A DNA stretch of 64,000 bases from Phlegmacium glaucopus (GCA_015039465.1 MU130242.1:1-64000), one strand, 5' to 3'. Positions 44,842 through 57,400 are shown, counted from the stretch's first letter. Notes: generated from the letters alone by a model not told the origin. Numbers and translations: made by a program.

Positions 44842-47800
44842 ATGCGTAAACAACTAGATCCTCGGATTCCTATTCTAATCAACAATAATGTTCAAAAAAA
44901 TCACCGTTCTTTCATTGTTCTCGTGGGTGACAAGGGCAGGGACCAGGCAAGATTTTTGTTGCTTGATTTTTATTCTTAATTAACAACAGCAGTAGATCGT
45001 GAACCTTCACTTCCTGCTATCTCAAGCTCGAGTATCTGCCCGCCCTTCAGTTCTATGGTGTTACAAAAAAGAGCTGGGTTTTACCAGGTCTGATCTTTCT
45101 CAGCTGTTAGGACTTGGGGTCTTCTGCTGACCATTCTTCCGTGTATCTGTTTGTGCCGACAACTATGCAGTCATCGGAAGAAACGAGAAGCTAAAATCAA
45201 GAGAGACGTCAAACGAGGAGTCAGAGAGGCAAATGAACAAAATCCTTTTGAGATATTCGTTACTGTTACGGATATTCGATATACGTGCGTATCTTTCACT
45301 CCTCCAGCTGTTCGTTTTGACTGAAATGGATGGTATGGTGAATTAGTTATTATAAAGAATCACATAAAATCCTCGGAAACACATACGGAATGTGCGTCTT
45401 GCAAGATTTTGAAGCTATCACACCGAATCTGTTGGCGAGGACCATAGAGACTGTGGAAGGAGGGGGATTAGTCGTCCTTCTTTTGAAGACGATGACTTCT
45501 TTGAAGCAGTTGTACACGATGACCATGGTCTGTCTCGCTTTCTTTTTTTTCCAGTAGGTAAACATAACACTTGTTGATCCAGGACGTCCATGCACGCTAC
45601 CGAACGTCCTCACACGACTCCGTCGTCGCCCGGTTTAACGAGCGATTCATTCTCTCTCTCGGTTCATGTCCCGACTGTCTAGTACTCGATGACGAACTCA
45701 ACGTACTCCCCATTTCCCGTGGAAAAGACATAACACCCATTGCTAACTCACCTGGGAAAGAAAAAGAAGGATCTCCTGAAACTCAACTCAAGGACTTGAA
45801 GGAAACTCTGTCAGACACAAAGCCCGCTGGAGACCTAGTCAAACTTGCGAAAACGATTGATCAAGCGCAGGCAGTGTTGACATTCATAGAAGCTATAGCC
45901 GAGAAAACTCTTTCTTCGACAGTGACTTTGACTGCCTCCCGTGGAAGGGGCAAGAGTGCTGCTCTTGGGTTGGCAATTGCGGCTGCCTTAGCTCATGGTT
46001 ACTCGAACATTTTTGTGACAAGTCCAAGTCCAGAGAATTTAAAAACTCTGTTCGAATTTATATTTAAAGGGATGGACGCCTTGGGTTATGAAGAGCATCT
46101 GGACTACGACATCGCGCAGAGCACGAATCCGGACTTTAACAAGGCCATTGTGAGGGTTAACGTGTTTAGAGATCATAGACAGACTATTCAGGTACGACTT
46201 CCTAAATCCGGTTTACAACTGTATTAACATCAGCTTTTTATTTCTAGTATATCCAACCGGAAGATGCTCATGTTCTAGGACAGGCAGAATTGGTCATCAT
46301 TGACGAAGCAGCTGCCATTCCTCTTCCCCTTGTTCGCAACCTCATTGGCCCTTATCTCGTCTTCATGGCTTCCACGATTAACGGCTATGAAGGCACTGGC
46401 CGATCGCTCTCTCTTAAATTAATCCAACAGCTTAGGGAAAGTACCCGACCCTCACTAACAAAAGACATCGTCTCGGGTAATCAGCACGATAACGATGACA
46501 ACGCCACTCCTGCCTCCGCCTCATCATCGAAAAAACCTATTGCAAAAGCCTCACCGAAAGTGCGCACACTCCGTGAAATCAAACTCGAAACGCCGATCCG
46601 ATATTCATCCGGCGACCAAGTTGAAAAATGGCTTAACAGCCTCCTCTGCCTCGACGCTACCATTCTACCCAAATCACCCACCGCCCAAGGGTGTCCCCAT
46701 CCTTCAACATGCGAACTTTTCTATGTCAGCCGTGACACCCTCTTCAGTTACCACCCCGCATCTGAAGTGTTCCTTCAACGTATGATGGCGTTGTATGTTG
46801 CCTCCCACTATAAAAACCAACCGAATGACTTGCAGCTTCTTTCTGATGCGCCTGCACACCATCTGTTTGTGCTATTACCTCCAATCAAGGATGATGAGAG
46901 TCATTTGCCAGAGCCGCTCGTAGTGTTGCAGGTCGCGTTGGAGGGAGGAATTAGTAGGGAGGTGATTATGGATGGATTGGGGAGAGGAATGAGAGCAGGG
47001 GGTGATATGATTCCTTGGCTTGTGACTCAACAGTTCCAGGAGACTAGGTTTGGGAAGCTGAGTGGTGCGAGGGTGGTTAGGATTGCTTGCCATCCGGATT
47101 ATGCCAATGTGAGTTGGGCTTTAGATGGTTCTCTGGATAGGATATTGATCGGGGTTATTCTTACTCCTTTAGATGGGTTATGGGTCGCGATCATTACAGG
47201 CGCTCAATATGTTTTATAGCGGGGAGTACTTCAACCTTGACGAGTCTGCTTCCAAGCCTGAAACGGAATATCCGGATCCATCTGCCATCGACCCCGTATG
47301 TTCCCCATTTCTTCATTCCCATCCTTACCTCTCACATACAGCACCTCTCACTCTAGTCAACAAACCTCCTCACCGAAACACCTTCAATTCGGGCTCCAAA
47401 TGCCATGCCACCTCTCCTTCAACGCTTAACAGAACGTAAACCAGAGACCTTAGATTATCTTGGAGTGTCTTACGGGTTGACGCCTCAATTACTACGGTAC
47501 TAGCCTATCTTATATCAGGTACAAGTTGGCATATTAACAATCGCCTCGTTGTTTAGGTTCTGGAAACGAGCAGGATATGTGCCTCTATACGTTCGACAGA
47601 CGACGAGCGAGTTGACAGGCGAACATACCTGCGTGATGGTGAGAGGGTTGAACACTTCTGTTGAGAGCGAATTGGAGTGGCTACGCGAGTTTGCGAGAGG
47701 TACGTCTTTCATCTTCATTCCTTCCTTAACTTATTTCGACATGAATCTATGCTAGATTTCCGCAAACGGTTCCTCTCCCTACTTTCTTATAAGTTCCGCG

Positions 47801-48854
47801 AGTTTGGCAGTGTCACTGCACTCAGCATCCTTGAAGCTGCCAATGCCGGAATTAAAGACGAGGCTGGAGATAAAACAAAAGGTATCTTATTTTACCGACT
47901 TGTAAGCAGAGTGACTTTAACGAATTTGTTTTCTTTAGAACTCAACTCCCAAGAACTCGGGATTTTGTTAACTCCTTTCGACATAAAACGTCTAGAGTCT
48001 TACGCCAATAATATGTTGGATTATCATGTCATTCTCGATTTGCTCCCCATCGTCTCTAGTCTTTTCTTCCAGAAACGTCTGGGAGACGATGTGAGACTGA
48101 CAGCAGTGCAGAGCTCGATCTTGTTAGGTTTAGGATTGCAGAGGAAGACAATTGAGGATGTTGAGGTTTGTCCATTGTTTTCAAATACCCCTCCAGACTC
48201 CCCCCCCCTCTTCTTTCCTTTCTGCATTCATTTGTTCGTGAAAAGCTGACAGTCCTTTGATGAATATAACAGGCGGAGCTCCAACTACCTGTCTCACAGG
48301 CTCTCGCATTATTCGTCAAGATCGTCCGAAAAATCTCCAATAGGTTGATCGATATCCAAAAAGCGGCTATTAGCGCCCAAATACCTGAAGCTTCTTCGAT
48401 TGTCCTTGATAAATTACCCATAAGACGCGATCAAGAAGAAAACGTCACTGCGAGTTTAGATAAAGAGCTAGACGATGCCGGGAAGGAAGTAGCGTCTTCT
48501 ATGAAGGAGAGGCAGAGGCAGATGTTGGATTCATTGGACCTGAAAAAGTTAGGGCATTTTTCTTTCCCCTTATTCTATGGCGAAATCTCATCTCGTTCGT
48601 TCATTTCTAGATATGCGATCGATGATGCTAGTGCAGATTGGAGTCTAGCAGAAGCACAAGTCTCGAATAACCTAAAGGGTGGCAATGCCAGTAGCGGGCT
48701 GAAAGGAGTTTCAACGGTAGTGAGCGTCAAAGCTACTACAGCGACGGCGGCTGCTACTGGGCAAAAGAGGAAATTGGAGGAATCGATGGACAGTGGTGGA
48801 AAAGATAAGAAAAAGGCTACGAGGAGGGGGAATTGGAAGAAAGCTAAACATTAA
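44842..48854 (+). CDS. KRE33: KRE33/NAT10 RNA cytidine acetyltransferase
   Basis: Thirteen exons (44842-44946, 44996-45087, 45171-45284, 45347-45527, 45583-46191, 46248-47108, 47173-47295, 47357-47496, 47557-47699, 47756-47881, 47939-48165, 48273-48547, 48611-48854) give 1079 residues with consistent phases. The start MRKQLDPRIPILINNNVQKN and SHRKKREAKIKRD are family-typical. The RecD-like helicase has Walker A SRGRGKSAALGL near residue 287 and Walker B VIIDEAAAIPLP. The GNAT domain has RVVRIACHPDYANMGYGSRS. A basic tail ends GNWKKAKH. The enzyme makes N4-acetylcytidine in 18S rRNA and tRNA and is needed for 40S assembly in the nucleolus. The first intron is GC-AG. The 3' half from about 46930 is duplicated as a pseudogene at 61.2-63.5 kb. 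Confidence 0.95.
44947..44995 (+). other. GC-AG intron in KRE33
   Basis: The donor is gaccag|GCAAGA and the acceptor agtag; the join gives GDKGRDQ|IVNLHFLLSQARVS, the family-conserved reading. No GT donor gives this frame. Confidence 0.75.
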
Positions 48855-49820
48855 ACGGTATACTATGCGATTGTATGACGAGGCATATTGTCCAGGCTCG
48901 AATCTTCCGAAGAATGTACAGAACATTTTCGAACTCCAAGCTTTCCTGATTGGCTTAAGCGAGAATGGAAATATCTTTGCTCTGCTAGTACATACCGTAC
49001 ATTGACATAAATGGCTGTTGATATACATACTAGTACTTCCAAATGCTGTACGTTCCCGATTCCCATAGTGCTCCAACCCGTTGGGACATGCTGTAAGTAG
49101 GTCAATGGACTTTTGCACGACATCCGATTAGATTTAATCGAGATCCACTGGTTCATAACCCCATCTGTCAGGTTCAATGAATACCAGTGCCAAACCGACA
49201 GTGTCCATTAGATACTCCCAGTGGATCTTGATGAATTTCTGACCAAAGACCATTGGTAACCACTGTAAACTGGTGGAGTTGCCCCCAAAAGGTCAATCGA
49301 AACCACCAGGTATCAGCGGGTTGGAGAGACTGGCAGATCTCACTCCCTGTCCCCCCCAATGGATCCGAACCTCTGGTAAACCTTTGATCGAATAGTAATT
49401 ATTGATAATCTTTGCAAACTGCCAGTGTGGTAATGATGATGGAGACGGATTTAGGCAATAGTTGCTAATCTCTAAGGCCAAAAAAAATATCGCATACCGT
49501 TTACCCTGATATATCTAAGAATACGTTATATATGGTAAAGTATGATAGAGTGGGAATCCATACACTGTCAGGAACGAGCCCAAATGTAGTGATTTAAGTC
49601 GATCACGTGATACGAGTACCGTATGTAACATCGTAAGTACCCAGAGTATAAATTGTTGTACATAACCTCTTTTGATCATTCGCAGACGCTGTCTAAGTTG
49701 GCGTATCAGTCTAACCTAATATATCGCCAACATGGGATCAATGCTCGGGCTCACGTATAAAGCAAGACGCAATACTTTCCAATGATAGACGCCGACTTGC
49801 ATTAGAACCCACGCAATATC
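48855..49820. repeat. Spacer duplicated at 57985-58843 (and partly 63880-64000)
   Basis: From about 49000 (tacattgacataaatgSctg) to the start codon of the seven-TM gene the sequence is nearly identical to 57980-58843. It includes the block tttaagtcgatcacgtgata and the promoter phrase acccagagtataaattgttg (49637), which recurs at 58655 and 63916. It carries no gene of its own; it is the promoter of the seven-TM gene. Confidence 0.8.
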
Positions 49821-51083
49821 ATGTTTCAAGGTGGTATTCTATTCCTTGGAGTGGTCCTCGAAGGCTTCTTCTATGGTAAGATTTTTTGTTCTTCTGTGAT
49901 AAATGCCTCTGGAAGCTGAGCCATCTGACAATATTTCCGTCCAGGACTTTACTCCGCCATATTTTCCATGCATGTACAACTGCACTTAGACCGGACATCG
50001 AAAGAAGGTACTGACAAGACAAGAAACATTGTTCTCTATGCTCTCTGTATTCTTTATATACTATGCACCGCTGCATTTGTTCTCGATACAACAATCACCA
50101 TGGTGATTCAAGAAAATTCCGTCTACAACATTTTTTCTATTTACACTGCTATCTGGACAGGTCCCGATTCTGAGTCTAAGTGGCCCAACATCAGTCAGGC
50201 TTGGACTCGACATTAGCTGGATGTTATGCACAATAATTGGGTTGTGTAACTTCATTTCTCAGGCAATCTTGGTATGCACCTCTAACCATTTCTATCCTTT
50301 GCTTTATTCATCCCACTTCAAAGATCTATCGATGTTGGATCATATGGGGTTGCAACATTCGTGTCATGGTTATTCCTTCAATCCTAGCACTCGCATTCTT
50401 GGGTCAGTCAATATATCACGTATAGTTTGCTAGCTAACTTAAAGTTATTGTCTCTAGCTACGTGGTTGGCAGTTAACGCCTTATTCTACATTATACCAAA
50501 TAAAGGTCCGACTGTGACTTATTCGGGGTATACGTTGACTTTAACAAGTCTTGCTATCTCCTTGGTTGTGAATGGTGTTGTCACGGGCTTAATTGTGCTC
50601 AGGATCCTCAAGGCGTATTGGGAGATTAGGCCTACTTTCGAGGATCAAACTTTGGGTACTATTGGTGGTACCAAGCGCAAAACTCGGTCCCTCATGTTTA
50701 TAATAATTGAATCGGGCATGGCAATGTTCACAGTCCAATCAATTGCAGTTGTGCTGTACATTCTCCAGCTTGACGCTCTATCTATTGTCGTTCGTATCAA
50801 CCAAATGTTCTATGTGAGTACCAGATCAATTATTTCTACTTTTCACTTTACTGAAATTTATTTCTAGGGAATAACGCCCACCATCATCCTCGTGCGAGTG
50901 TTAATGGGATTATCTTTCTATGATGAGACATCCATGGTGGAAATTACTATGAACAGCTGGCATATTGCGTCTCATAATCAGAATCCAATTCCAGAAACAG
51001 CAAGTATAGATATTGTAGGCCAGGAGAGGCGAGACCACATTGGCGTTCAACAAATTGATGATATCGAAATTGTAGACAGATAA
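49821..51083 (+). CDS. Fungal multi-pass (seven-TM type) membrane protein, copy 1
   Basis: Exons 49821-49875, 49945-50160, 50195-50271, 50324-50402, 50458-50813 and 50868-51083 give 332 residues. Seven hydrophobic segments can be drawn, including ILFLGVVLEGFFYGLYSAIF, NIVLYALCILYILCTAAFVL, WMLCTIIGLCNFISQAIL, IPSILALAFLGTWLAVNALF and FTVQSIAVVLYILQLDALSI. The phrase IYRCWIIWGCNIRVMVIPSI is a hallmark of a large mushroom family of receptor-like membrane proteins without known ligand. The tail is acidic and ends QQIDDIEIVDR. The 50161-50194 intron is only 34 nt but is needed for the frame and is present in both copies. The gene is intact, unlike copy 2. Confidence 0.78.
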
Positions 51084-52098
51084 CAAGGTGTACTAGTAGC
51101 ACTAATAATGATGCCTGCAGTGCCAGTTCCAAGGGCAGAGACTACATAGTAAGGAACCTGACTTGTTGATAACAACCCGAAGTACCTGACTGTCGCCCAT
51201 TGGTTATTCAAACTTACTCGCAAATCGTGGTACCCAAGTTCGTCCAGTGGATTTTGTTGTGAGGTAAGGTAAATTTATAGAAAGCTGATACTAAATACAA
51301 GGGGTAAGTAACCATGCCATGTGACTTTGACCTCGACCACGGCATTTAAACGCTGCCGGGTCATGCATGTTAGTCGACCAGGTTGCGAAACTCTTTGAGT
51401 ATGTTCGAGGTCTACATGATGAACGGATGTAGTCAATTTTTGTATAGAAAATTTGAAATTACATACCTTCGTTAACCAAGAAAGTCCCATTTCCGAGTCG
51501 TCAACCTTGATGACTCTGATTCCCTTCTAATTGTTAGAGCTTAAAGCAAACCAACTGTATTGAGTCTATCTCACGGTCAGTCTATTGGCGTGCTATGATA
51601 CACAACTTATACATCAAAAGCTAGCCGACTTACAGCCGTCGTCGCGTAGTCACGTGTGAACTTTCCCACAGCCAAACAAATGACGAGCTATAGATAGACT
51701 AAGAAAGGGCTCGCTCTATCGTTCCCTCATTCCCCCTCCTGCACTTTTAAAGGATCTATGTGATAGAGTGGTATTCAGAACAAGTGATTGTACTGAAAGC
51801 TGGCCCACATGGCTGGTACTCAATTGGTACAGTTGCTAATATTTTGATGTATCACCGCATGTATGGAAAGGTATGGAACCTCGACAAACTCATACAGACG
51901 GTATACAGGATGGCCACGCTTACCGGATCAATACGATTACACATATATCGATGTACTGCACTAGGAGCCCACTATAACAATTATATAGTACTCTACTCGT
52001 CATCTCTTACATCCATACGCATTTACATGTGTCTCGTCTCTCTGCTACGCTTGTCAACAATGTCTCTTTGATTACATCCTGTCAAAGGGGAACATTGT
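51084..52098. other. Intergenic, no gene seen
   Basis: About 1 kb between the seven-TM gene and the 3' end of the GST gene. An open stretch near 51760-52071 has no family resemblance. Confidence 0.4.
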
Positions 52099-52973
52099 TC
52101 AAGCGTCTTCAAAGAACTCGAGAGAAAAACCTACCGGATAGAAAGTTTCCTTGAAGCTATCCCTGCCCTTCACATCCGCCAAATATTTTCTGAATCTAGC
52201 ATACTTGGGATCCGTCTCCACCTTCGCCCAAACCGCCTTCCCTTTCCCCTCTTCATATTTCCCAATATCATTCTTCAAAACCACTTCCCCTCGCGCCAAA
52301 AACGGAGTCACAGCCGCATCCGCAATACTCCATTTCCCAACGGCATACCCTTCTTCTGGCAATAGCTGTTGAATAATATCTATAGCACCCAATACCACCT
52401 CTGGATCCTCCCCGCGAGCGATAGCGGGTTGGTATGCGTCACAAAGTTTGGTAGTGACCGAGTCGGCGAAGAAACGTGCTTTGGCACGGAGGACAGGGTC
52501 TTTGGGGAGTAATTCAGCTTCTGGAGCAATATCTGCAATAAACTCAAGAAGGACAGCTGATTCGGCTAATTTTTGGGAGGCAGGGGAAGGTGTGTCGGGT
52601 GCTACGTCTGGGCCACCATAAGCGAGTACTGGTACCTAAATCAGGTCGCCTTTAGTCTTCTTGCCTTCCCCACCCGAACACCACTATACGTACCTTACTC
52701 GCTGGGTTGACTATCGGAGCGTACCATTCAGGTTTGTTCTTGAGGTCGATTTCGAAGCGTTTATATGCAAGTTTGGACTCTTTGAGTGCAAGCTCAGTCT
52801 TCAAGTATCAAAGGGGGAGGCTTGAGCAATTCAAGTTGGACTGCGACCAGCGCAAACGTACCCGATGAGCCCAAGGACAAATCTACGAGGACAGTGCGCA
52901 GAATGATTAACGCCAATATATAAAATGTACTCAACCCTACCTTGGCACTGTATAAGGTTATCCGTTCAGGCAT
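52099..52973 (-). CDS. Glutathione S-transferase, omega/Cys-type
   Basis: Exons 52973-52941, 52882-52862 (21 nt), 52798-52694 and 52635-52099 give 231 residues. The thioredoxin-like N-domain reads MPERITLYSAKICPWAHR with the Cys-Pro active site characteristic of omega and related GSTs, followed by YKRFEIDLKNKPEWY and NPASKVPVLAYGG (cis-Pro). The C-terminal helical domain contains WSIADAAVTPFLAR. Such enzymes act in glutathione-dependent thiol transfer or deglutathionylation, usually in the cytosol. An in-frame ATG at 53039 would add 22 residues with a hydrophobic stretch; 52973 is preferred because it starts directly at the first beta strand. Confidence 0.9.
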
Positions 52974-53129
52974 AGTGGTCGTCGTGAAGGTCAGGAAGAA
53001 GGGGAGATAGACAGTGCGAATGCTTAGAGCGAAACTCATGTCGCAATCATGAGACTTGCGCCGCTGCTCCGCGCGGCATGTCCGACTCGGAGTTCCTCAG
53101 GTGGGAGGTGAACGGGTATAGAAAGCTAT

Positions 53130-53330
53130 AACATTTTTAATTTTTCAGTAGTGATTGATGTTAAGTCCTGAAACACAGAATTCAACACAACTACATACAC
53201 TGGTAAACGATAGCGGTCGCTCAACTCCTGCCTTGGTGGAGAACTGGGGGCGTGGATGCTAGCACTCAATTCCTGCCGTGGCAGTGAGTTAGAAGTATGA
53301 ATACTAGCGCTCAAGCATCCCCCCAGTGGA
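53130..53330 (-). repeat. Tandem ~45-bp coding-like repeats
   Basis: On the minus strand two adjacent units read LSASIHTSNSLPRQE and LSASIHAPSSPPRQE, with diverged versions either side. They lie at the 3' end of the unknown minus-strand gene but are not all in one frame with it, so they may be partly coding or decayed. Confidence 0.5.
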
Positions 53331-54120
53331 GAGGGCACATGCATACTGGGCGCTTAAACCCGGTCTCGGTGGAGACGGAGGTGAAAAATAATAGTGCAAA
53401 CTAATACTTGAACTCTGCCCTGACTGCTGTTTGACGGGAACACGAGGCGCAGAGGAGGCGGCCTTAGCGTTGAGAGACTCTGTGGAGGACGTCTTGATAC
53501 TATGATAGAACGGATACTTGTTGATTGTGAAAATAAAAAGTAAACGACAATACGTACCATTGTATTTTTAGCGCTTCTCTTCATAAGAGCAGGCAAAGGC
53601 TCATCAGGAGCCTGAAACTAATCAAAAAACCAATCAGTGCTTAACACAGATATTAGTGGAAAGCGAACATATGGAAGCCTTGTTGATATTGATAATGGGA
53701 ATATTCTCCTTGGACGTAGTAGTATCAACCTAATACTCGTTAGCCAAGCACACCGAGACGAAAACGTCAATAAATCCTACTTTTGCGGTATTGGAAAACC
53801 TTCTCAACAATAGACGCAGCTTTTGCAAGAATAAATTTCTGAAGACCATATTAATTTAGACGCATAAATGCTTGTAGAAGACGCGACTGACCGAAACAAT
53901 TTGAACTTGCTCAGCGACAACCGGGATATTCATCTTAAGAACATCCTCCTATACATATGTCAGTACGCTATCACACGAATGGAAACTTGGACACACCGAT
54001 AAGACTTTGATATCCTGGCTGCCATTGACAATGCACTTTCTCTCTAATTTGGTTGGAAGTTTGAACGTAGGGGTGGCATTTCCTCAGGGTAAACTATTAC
54101 ACTCTCATCCTTAGCAACCT
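53331..54120 (-). CDS. Multi-exon gene of unknown function
   Basis: A chain of small minus-strand exons with plausible GT-AG borders can be read: FKLPTKLERKCIVNGSQDIK then EDVLKMNIPVVAEQVQIVS, KFILAKAASIVEKVFQYRK, VDTTTSKENIPIININK, FQAPDEPLPALMKRSAKNT and finally KTSSTESLNAKAASSAPRVP. The segments are hydrophilic with a basic Ser-rich end. The first exon and the stop were not fixed with certainty. No family recognised. Its 5' end faces CWC2 across about 150 bp, so the two probably share a promoter region. Confidence 0.45.
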
Positions 54121-54274
54121 AACCAAACGGGGGTCGAGAGCCCCCAAACCACAAGCAAACCCAGATGTGTCGACTATGTTGCACGCAGTGATCAGTTTAC
54201 TAAACGCTCCACCAAAAAATAAGAAAATAATTGTATTCGTCACATGTCACCCATTCACTTGAACGAGAACCACG

Positions 54275-55549
54275 ATGAGCACAACTGTAGAAGTCCAACT
54301 AGTTGACCCTATACCTATCCCACAAGCACCAAAACCGCCGAAAAAGCTAAAGCCGGCCAGAAAACAGGTTAAAGCAGGAGATGTTGTGAAGACAGAAGCT
54401 GTACAGACAGGAAAAGAATATAGTACGCGAAAACATCCCCTCCCTTGAACGATTAATCTCATCTTCGTCTCCTTCCTAGATATTTGGTATAATAAATGGG
54501 CAGGAGGAGATCGAGAAGACAGTTACTCGAAGTGCGTACTCAGAATTTAGGTCATTCGATTTTGCTAACAATCAATCTTACGCATACGCAGTAAGACCAA
54601 ATCCCAAACCAGATGCGCCATCAAACGCGACTCTGGGCTCACACGCGCCAACACTACCGGCATGAAATACATATGTCTCTTCTTCGCTCGTGGATGCTGC
54701 CCATACGGCTGGGAGTGCGAATACCGACACACTCTCCCCGACTCTACGGATACCATGCCTGATAGCTCCAAAGATTGTTTTGCGAGGGACAAGTTTGCGG
54801 ATTACAGAGATGATATGGGGGGTGTGGGTAGCTTCAATAGGCAAAATCGGACGCTGTATATTGGCAGGATTAAGGAGACTGGAAATGGGCAGGAGACAGA
54901 AGAGGTGGTGACGAGGCATTTTAGGGAATGGGGGACCATTGAGAGAAGTAAAGAGTGTTCCTTCTTTGTTTCCTTTAACTGCTATATGCTCACATCTCTG
55001 TCAGTACGAGTCCTACAATACCGTAGCGTGGCTTTCGTGACTTATGTCTCCGAATTTCACGCTCAATTCGCTAAGGAAGCTATGGCGTGCCAGTCGTTGG
55101 ATAATGACGAAATTCTAAACGTCCGCTGGGCAACAGAGGACCCTAACCCCGTGCAAAAAGTTGCCGAGAAGAGACGATTAGAAGACATGGGTCAGGAAGC
55201 TATCAAAGCCCGTATGGACCCTAGGATCGTGGACGCAATGAGAGCTGTGCGCGCATTGGAGGATGGTGTCATGGTGGATGATGATAATGAGGAACAGATA
55301 GGCTATATTGAAGAACAGGATGAGCCTGAGTCAAAACGCAGGAGGCTGGACTCAGAGAGTATGGACGTCCATTCAGAAACACCTTCCCCGCCTGCGGGTC
55401 TGCTGACTGCCGATACTCTGGAAGGTTTGAAATATTTCGCACAAATCAGGAGTCGACATGGACTTCCTCCTGCTCAACAACGGCCACCGCCACTACCGTC
55501 GAAGACTGGCTTGGGACTGGGAGATTATGGAAGTGATGAGGATGATTAG
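54275..55549 (+). CDS. CWC2: CWC2 pre-mRNA splicing factor
   Basis: Exons 54275-54422, 54480-54531, 54592-54947 and 55005-55549 give 366 residues. The Torus/CCCH part contains YNIWYNKWAGGDRED, RCAIKRDSGLTRAN and CLFFARGCCPYGWECEYRH. The RRM has RTLYIGRIKE (RNP2-like) and SVAFVTYVSEFHAQFAKEAM (RNP1-like), followed by LNVRWATEDPNP. A Lys/Arg/Glu linker and an acidic end GDYGSDEDD close the protein. Cwc2 binds U6 snRNA and bridges the NineTeen complex to the catalytic core of the spliceosome. Complete and without anomaly. Confidence 0.94.
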
Positions 55550-56103
55550 GTAGCTGTTCAGCACTCGGCATGAATGCATGCATGACCTTCTGTTTTTTTT
55601 TCTTTGTGAAATGTTACATCATATTATACCTCAAATGTGAGTCTATTGTCAATTGGTATGTAGGTCACTCAGGTGTTGGCTTAAGGCTCGTTCTTTTATC
55701 CTCTGCACTTAGGTTTAGGTGTTTTTGTCAGTCAACTTCCGAACCGAAACCACTCCATCTTGCTGTCCCTCATTCATGTGGAAACTCTGAGATAATTTTC
55801 GGTTATATCACACACCTTCCTTCGGTTATAATTGGCCTTCAAGTCCTTGCTATTATATTCTTCAACTCGGAATGTCGGATTGATTTTCCTTACGTTATAC
55901 GAGGACTCTCCAGTGCACCGATGCAGGGTGATCAAACCACTTTTCAAAATTTCTGGTACCACTCCAACTTCATTGGCTGCAGGGTCTTTACTTTCCTTCG
56001 GGTTCAATGGAAGATGGTTACAGGTAGGACGTCTCTTGGAGAGTCGGTGGCTAGTCTTCTAGAATCTTCTACACTATTACTACTATTTGAACGTATTTTC
56101 TAG
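55550..56103. other. Intergenic; may hold the 5' exon of the PCD-like gene
   Basis: The CWC2 3' UTR, then sequence with a donor-like acag|GTAGGA near 56015 and acceptor ttttctag at 56101-56103. An upstream exon of the next gene probably lies here but could not be fixed. Confidence 0.35.
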
Positions 56104-56761
56104 AACTGGAGACCTTATTCCTCAACCATTTCTCGGCAACAGCCAAAACTTTATATACGCTACTTCCCGAAGAATTCTCAGAACCTCTTCTCCCAGGTCC
56201 AGTTACCTATATAGAACGCTCTATTCCAATGATTATGAAGAACGAGCCGGACGAATTCTTCTATCCTCTGATTCGTCGTGGATGGAGAATAAAGCGCTTG
56301 GAAGCCAATGACAGCTTCAGTCATCCTGTATGCGATATTTAATTCTACAATCGAACTCACACTGAATCCCTATGCCGTATCCAGAACCATGCATCCCCTT
56401 TCTTGGTGCGCAAATTCCGCTTCAAAGGGAACAGGTCTACTCGTGCATTCCTGCAGGAGATCTTCAGAATCGAAAGTGAAGAAAAAGTGAGAATTCCGTT
56501 TAACCATGTAATATATCTTAACCGACTGGATTATAATTTATGTTTTAGCACCATATCTCCTCCAATCTACGGTCGGAAAAACGACCAGTTATCACGGTCA
56601 TGACCCAAACCCACTCATTCATAAAATTTGTCCAAAATATAGAAACTAATCATTTTACTACTGATGTGATAGAGCCAGCACTCACCCTTCGCGACATACG
56701 CATCGCTGTGCTACTGGAAAATCTCTTGGATGATACGAACAACCTGATAGCCAGAGCCTGA
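56104..56761 (+). CDS. Pterin-4a-carbinolamine dehydratase-like protein
   Basis: Exons 56104-56327, 56385-56486 and 56549-56761 are in one continuous frame. PDEFFYPLIRRGWRI, FLVRKFRFKGN, AFLQEIFRIESEEKHHISSN and VMTQTHSF follow the PCD/DCoH pattern: RGW, the aromatic strand, the E-x-x-HH motif (HHI here instead of the usual HHP) and the third histidine in THS. ALTLRDIRIAVLLENLLDD is typical of fungal members. The enzyme dehydrates 4a-hydroxytetrahydrobiopterin; fungal versions have been proposed to serve other dehydratase roles. The upstream end is uncertain: either an earlier exon supplies the ATG or translation starts at 56229 (about 137 residues). Confidence 0.65.
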
Positions 56762-56899
56762 TTCCGAAGAGCATTGTAGAACTGACAGAGCCGCCGCATG
56801 GATCTTGCTTTCACAGTATCTTTTCGGAAGCTGATGATCCGTTCACCTACAATTTGCACAATTAGTGAGTTTGTAACGCCATTTTGAGGTTAAGAGGTA

Positions 56900-57400
56900 T
56901 CTGGACTCTCCTAATCATCACCCTACGAGCTGGTTGGACTATATTATGAGATCTGTCGACGGTGACAATCCCTACTGTCTACAAAGAATTAGATGCATTG
57001 TATAGCCAAATATTCTCCCACGTTGAAGATTTAGCCACTACTCTCAAGATATTTGGATTCGTTTTTCCGGTCTTTGGATGCCATTGCTGAACAGTCAGTC
57101 CGGATTTTCTGGCACACCTTGGTTTAAAGAGGAAGATGTCCACCTCTGTTTATCTGAACTCCACTCGATCCTTCGCATTCCTCCAAGTGGATTGGACTCC
57201 GAGATCAGAACGATCCACGCCGCCCTACAGGATTACCTTGTCGATAAACTACGATCTGGACAATATTATCTCGACGAAAGGGCATTCCACACAGATATAG
57301 CCAAGCAAGGCACGCGTCAAATCCGTACGTTGTCTATGGGTCCTGTGGACAGGATCATCAAGGGTTGGAAGGACTTTCCCGTCTCCAAAGGTACTTGACA
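56900..57400 (+). pseudogene. Fragment of a NACHT (STAND/NLR-type) gene
   Basis: Two plus-strand frames carry parts of the C-terminal end of a mushroom NACHT module: KELDALYSQIFSHVEDLATT with an in-frame stop shortly after, and then in another frame LSELHSILRIPPSGLDSEIR, IHAALQDYLVDKLRSGQYYL and RAFHTDIA. No P-loop is found upstream. A frame change and stop codons between the parts point to a relic. It directly precedes the start of the duplicated segment. Confidence 0.5.
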
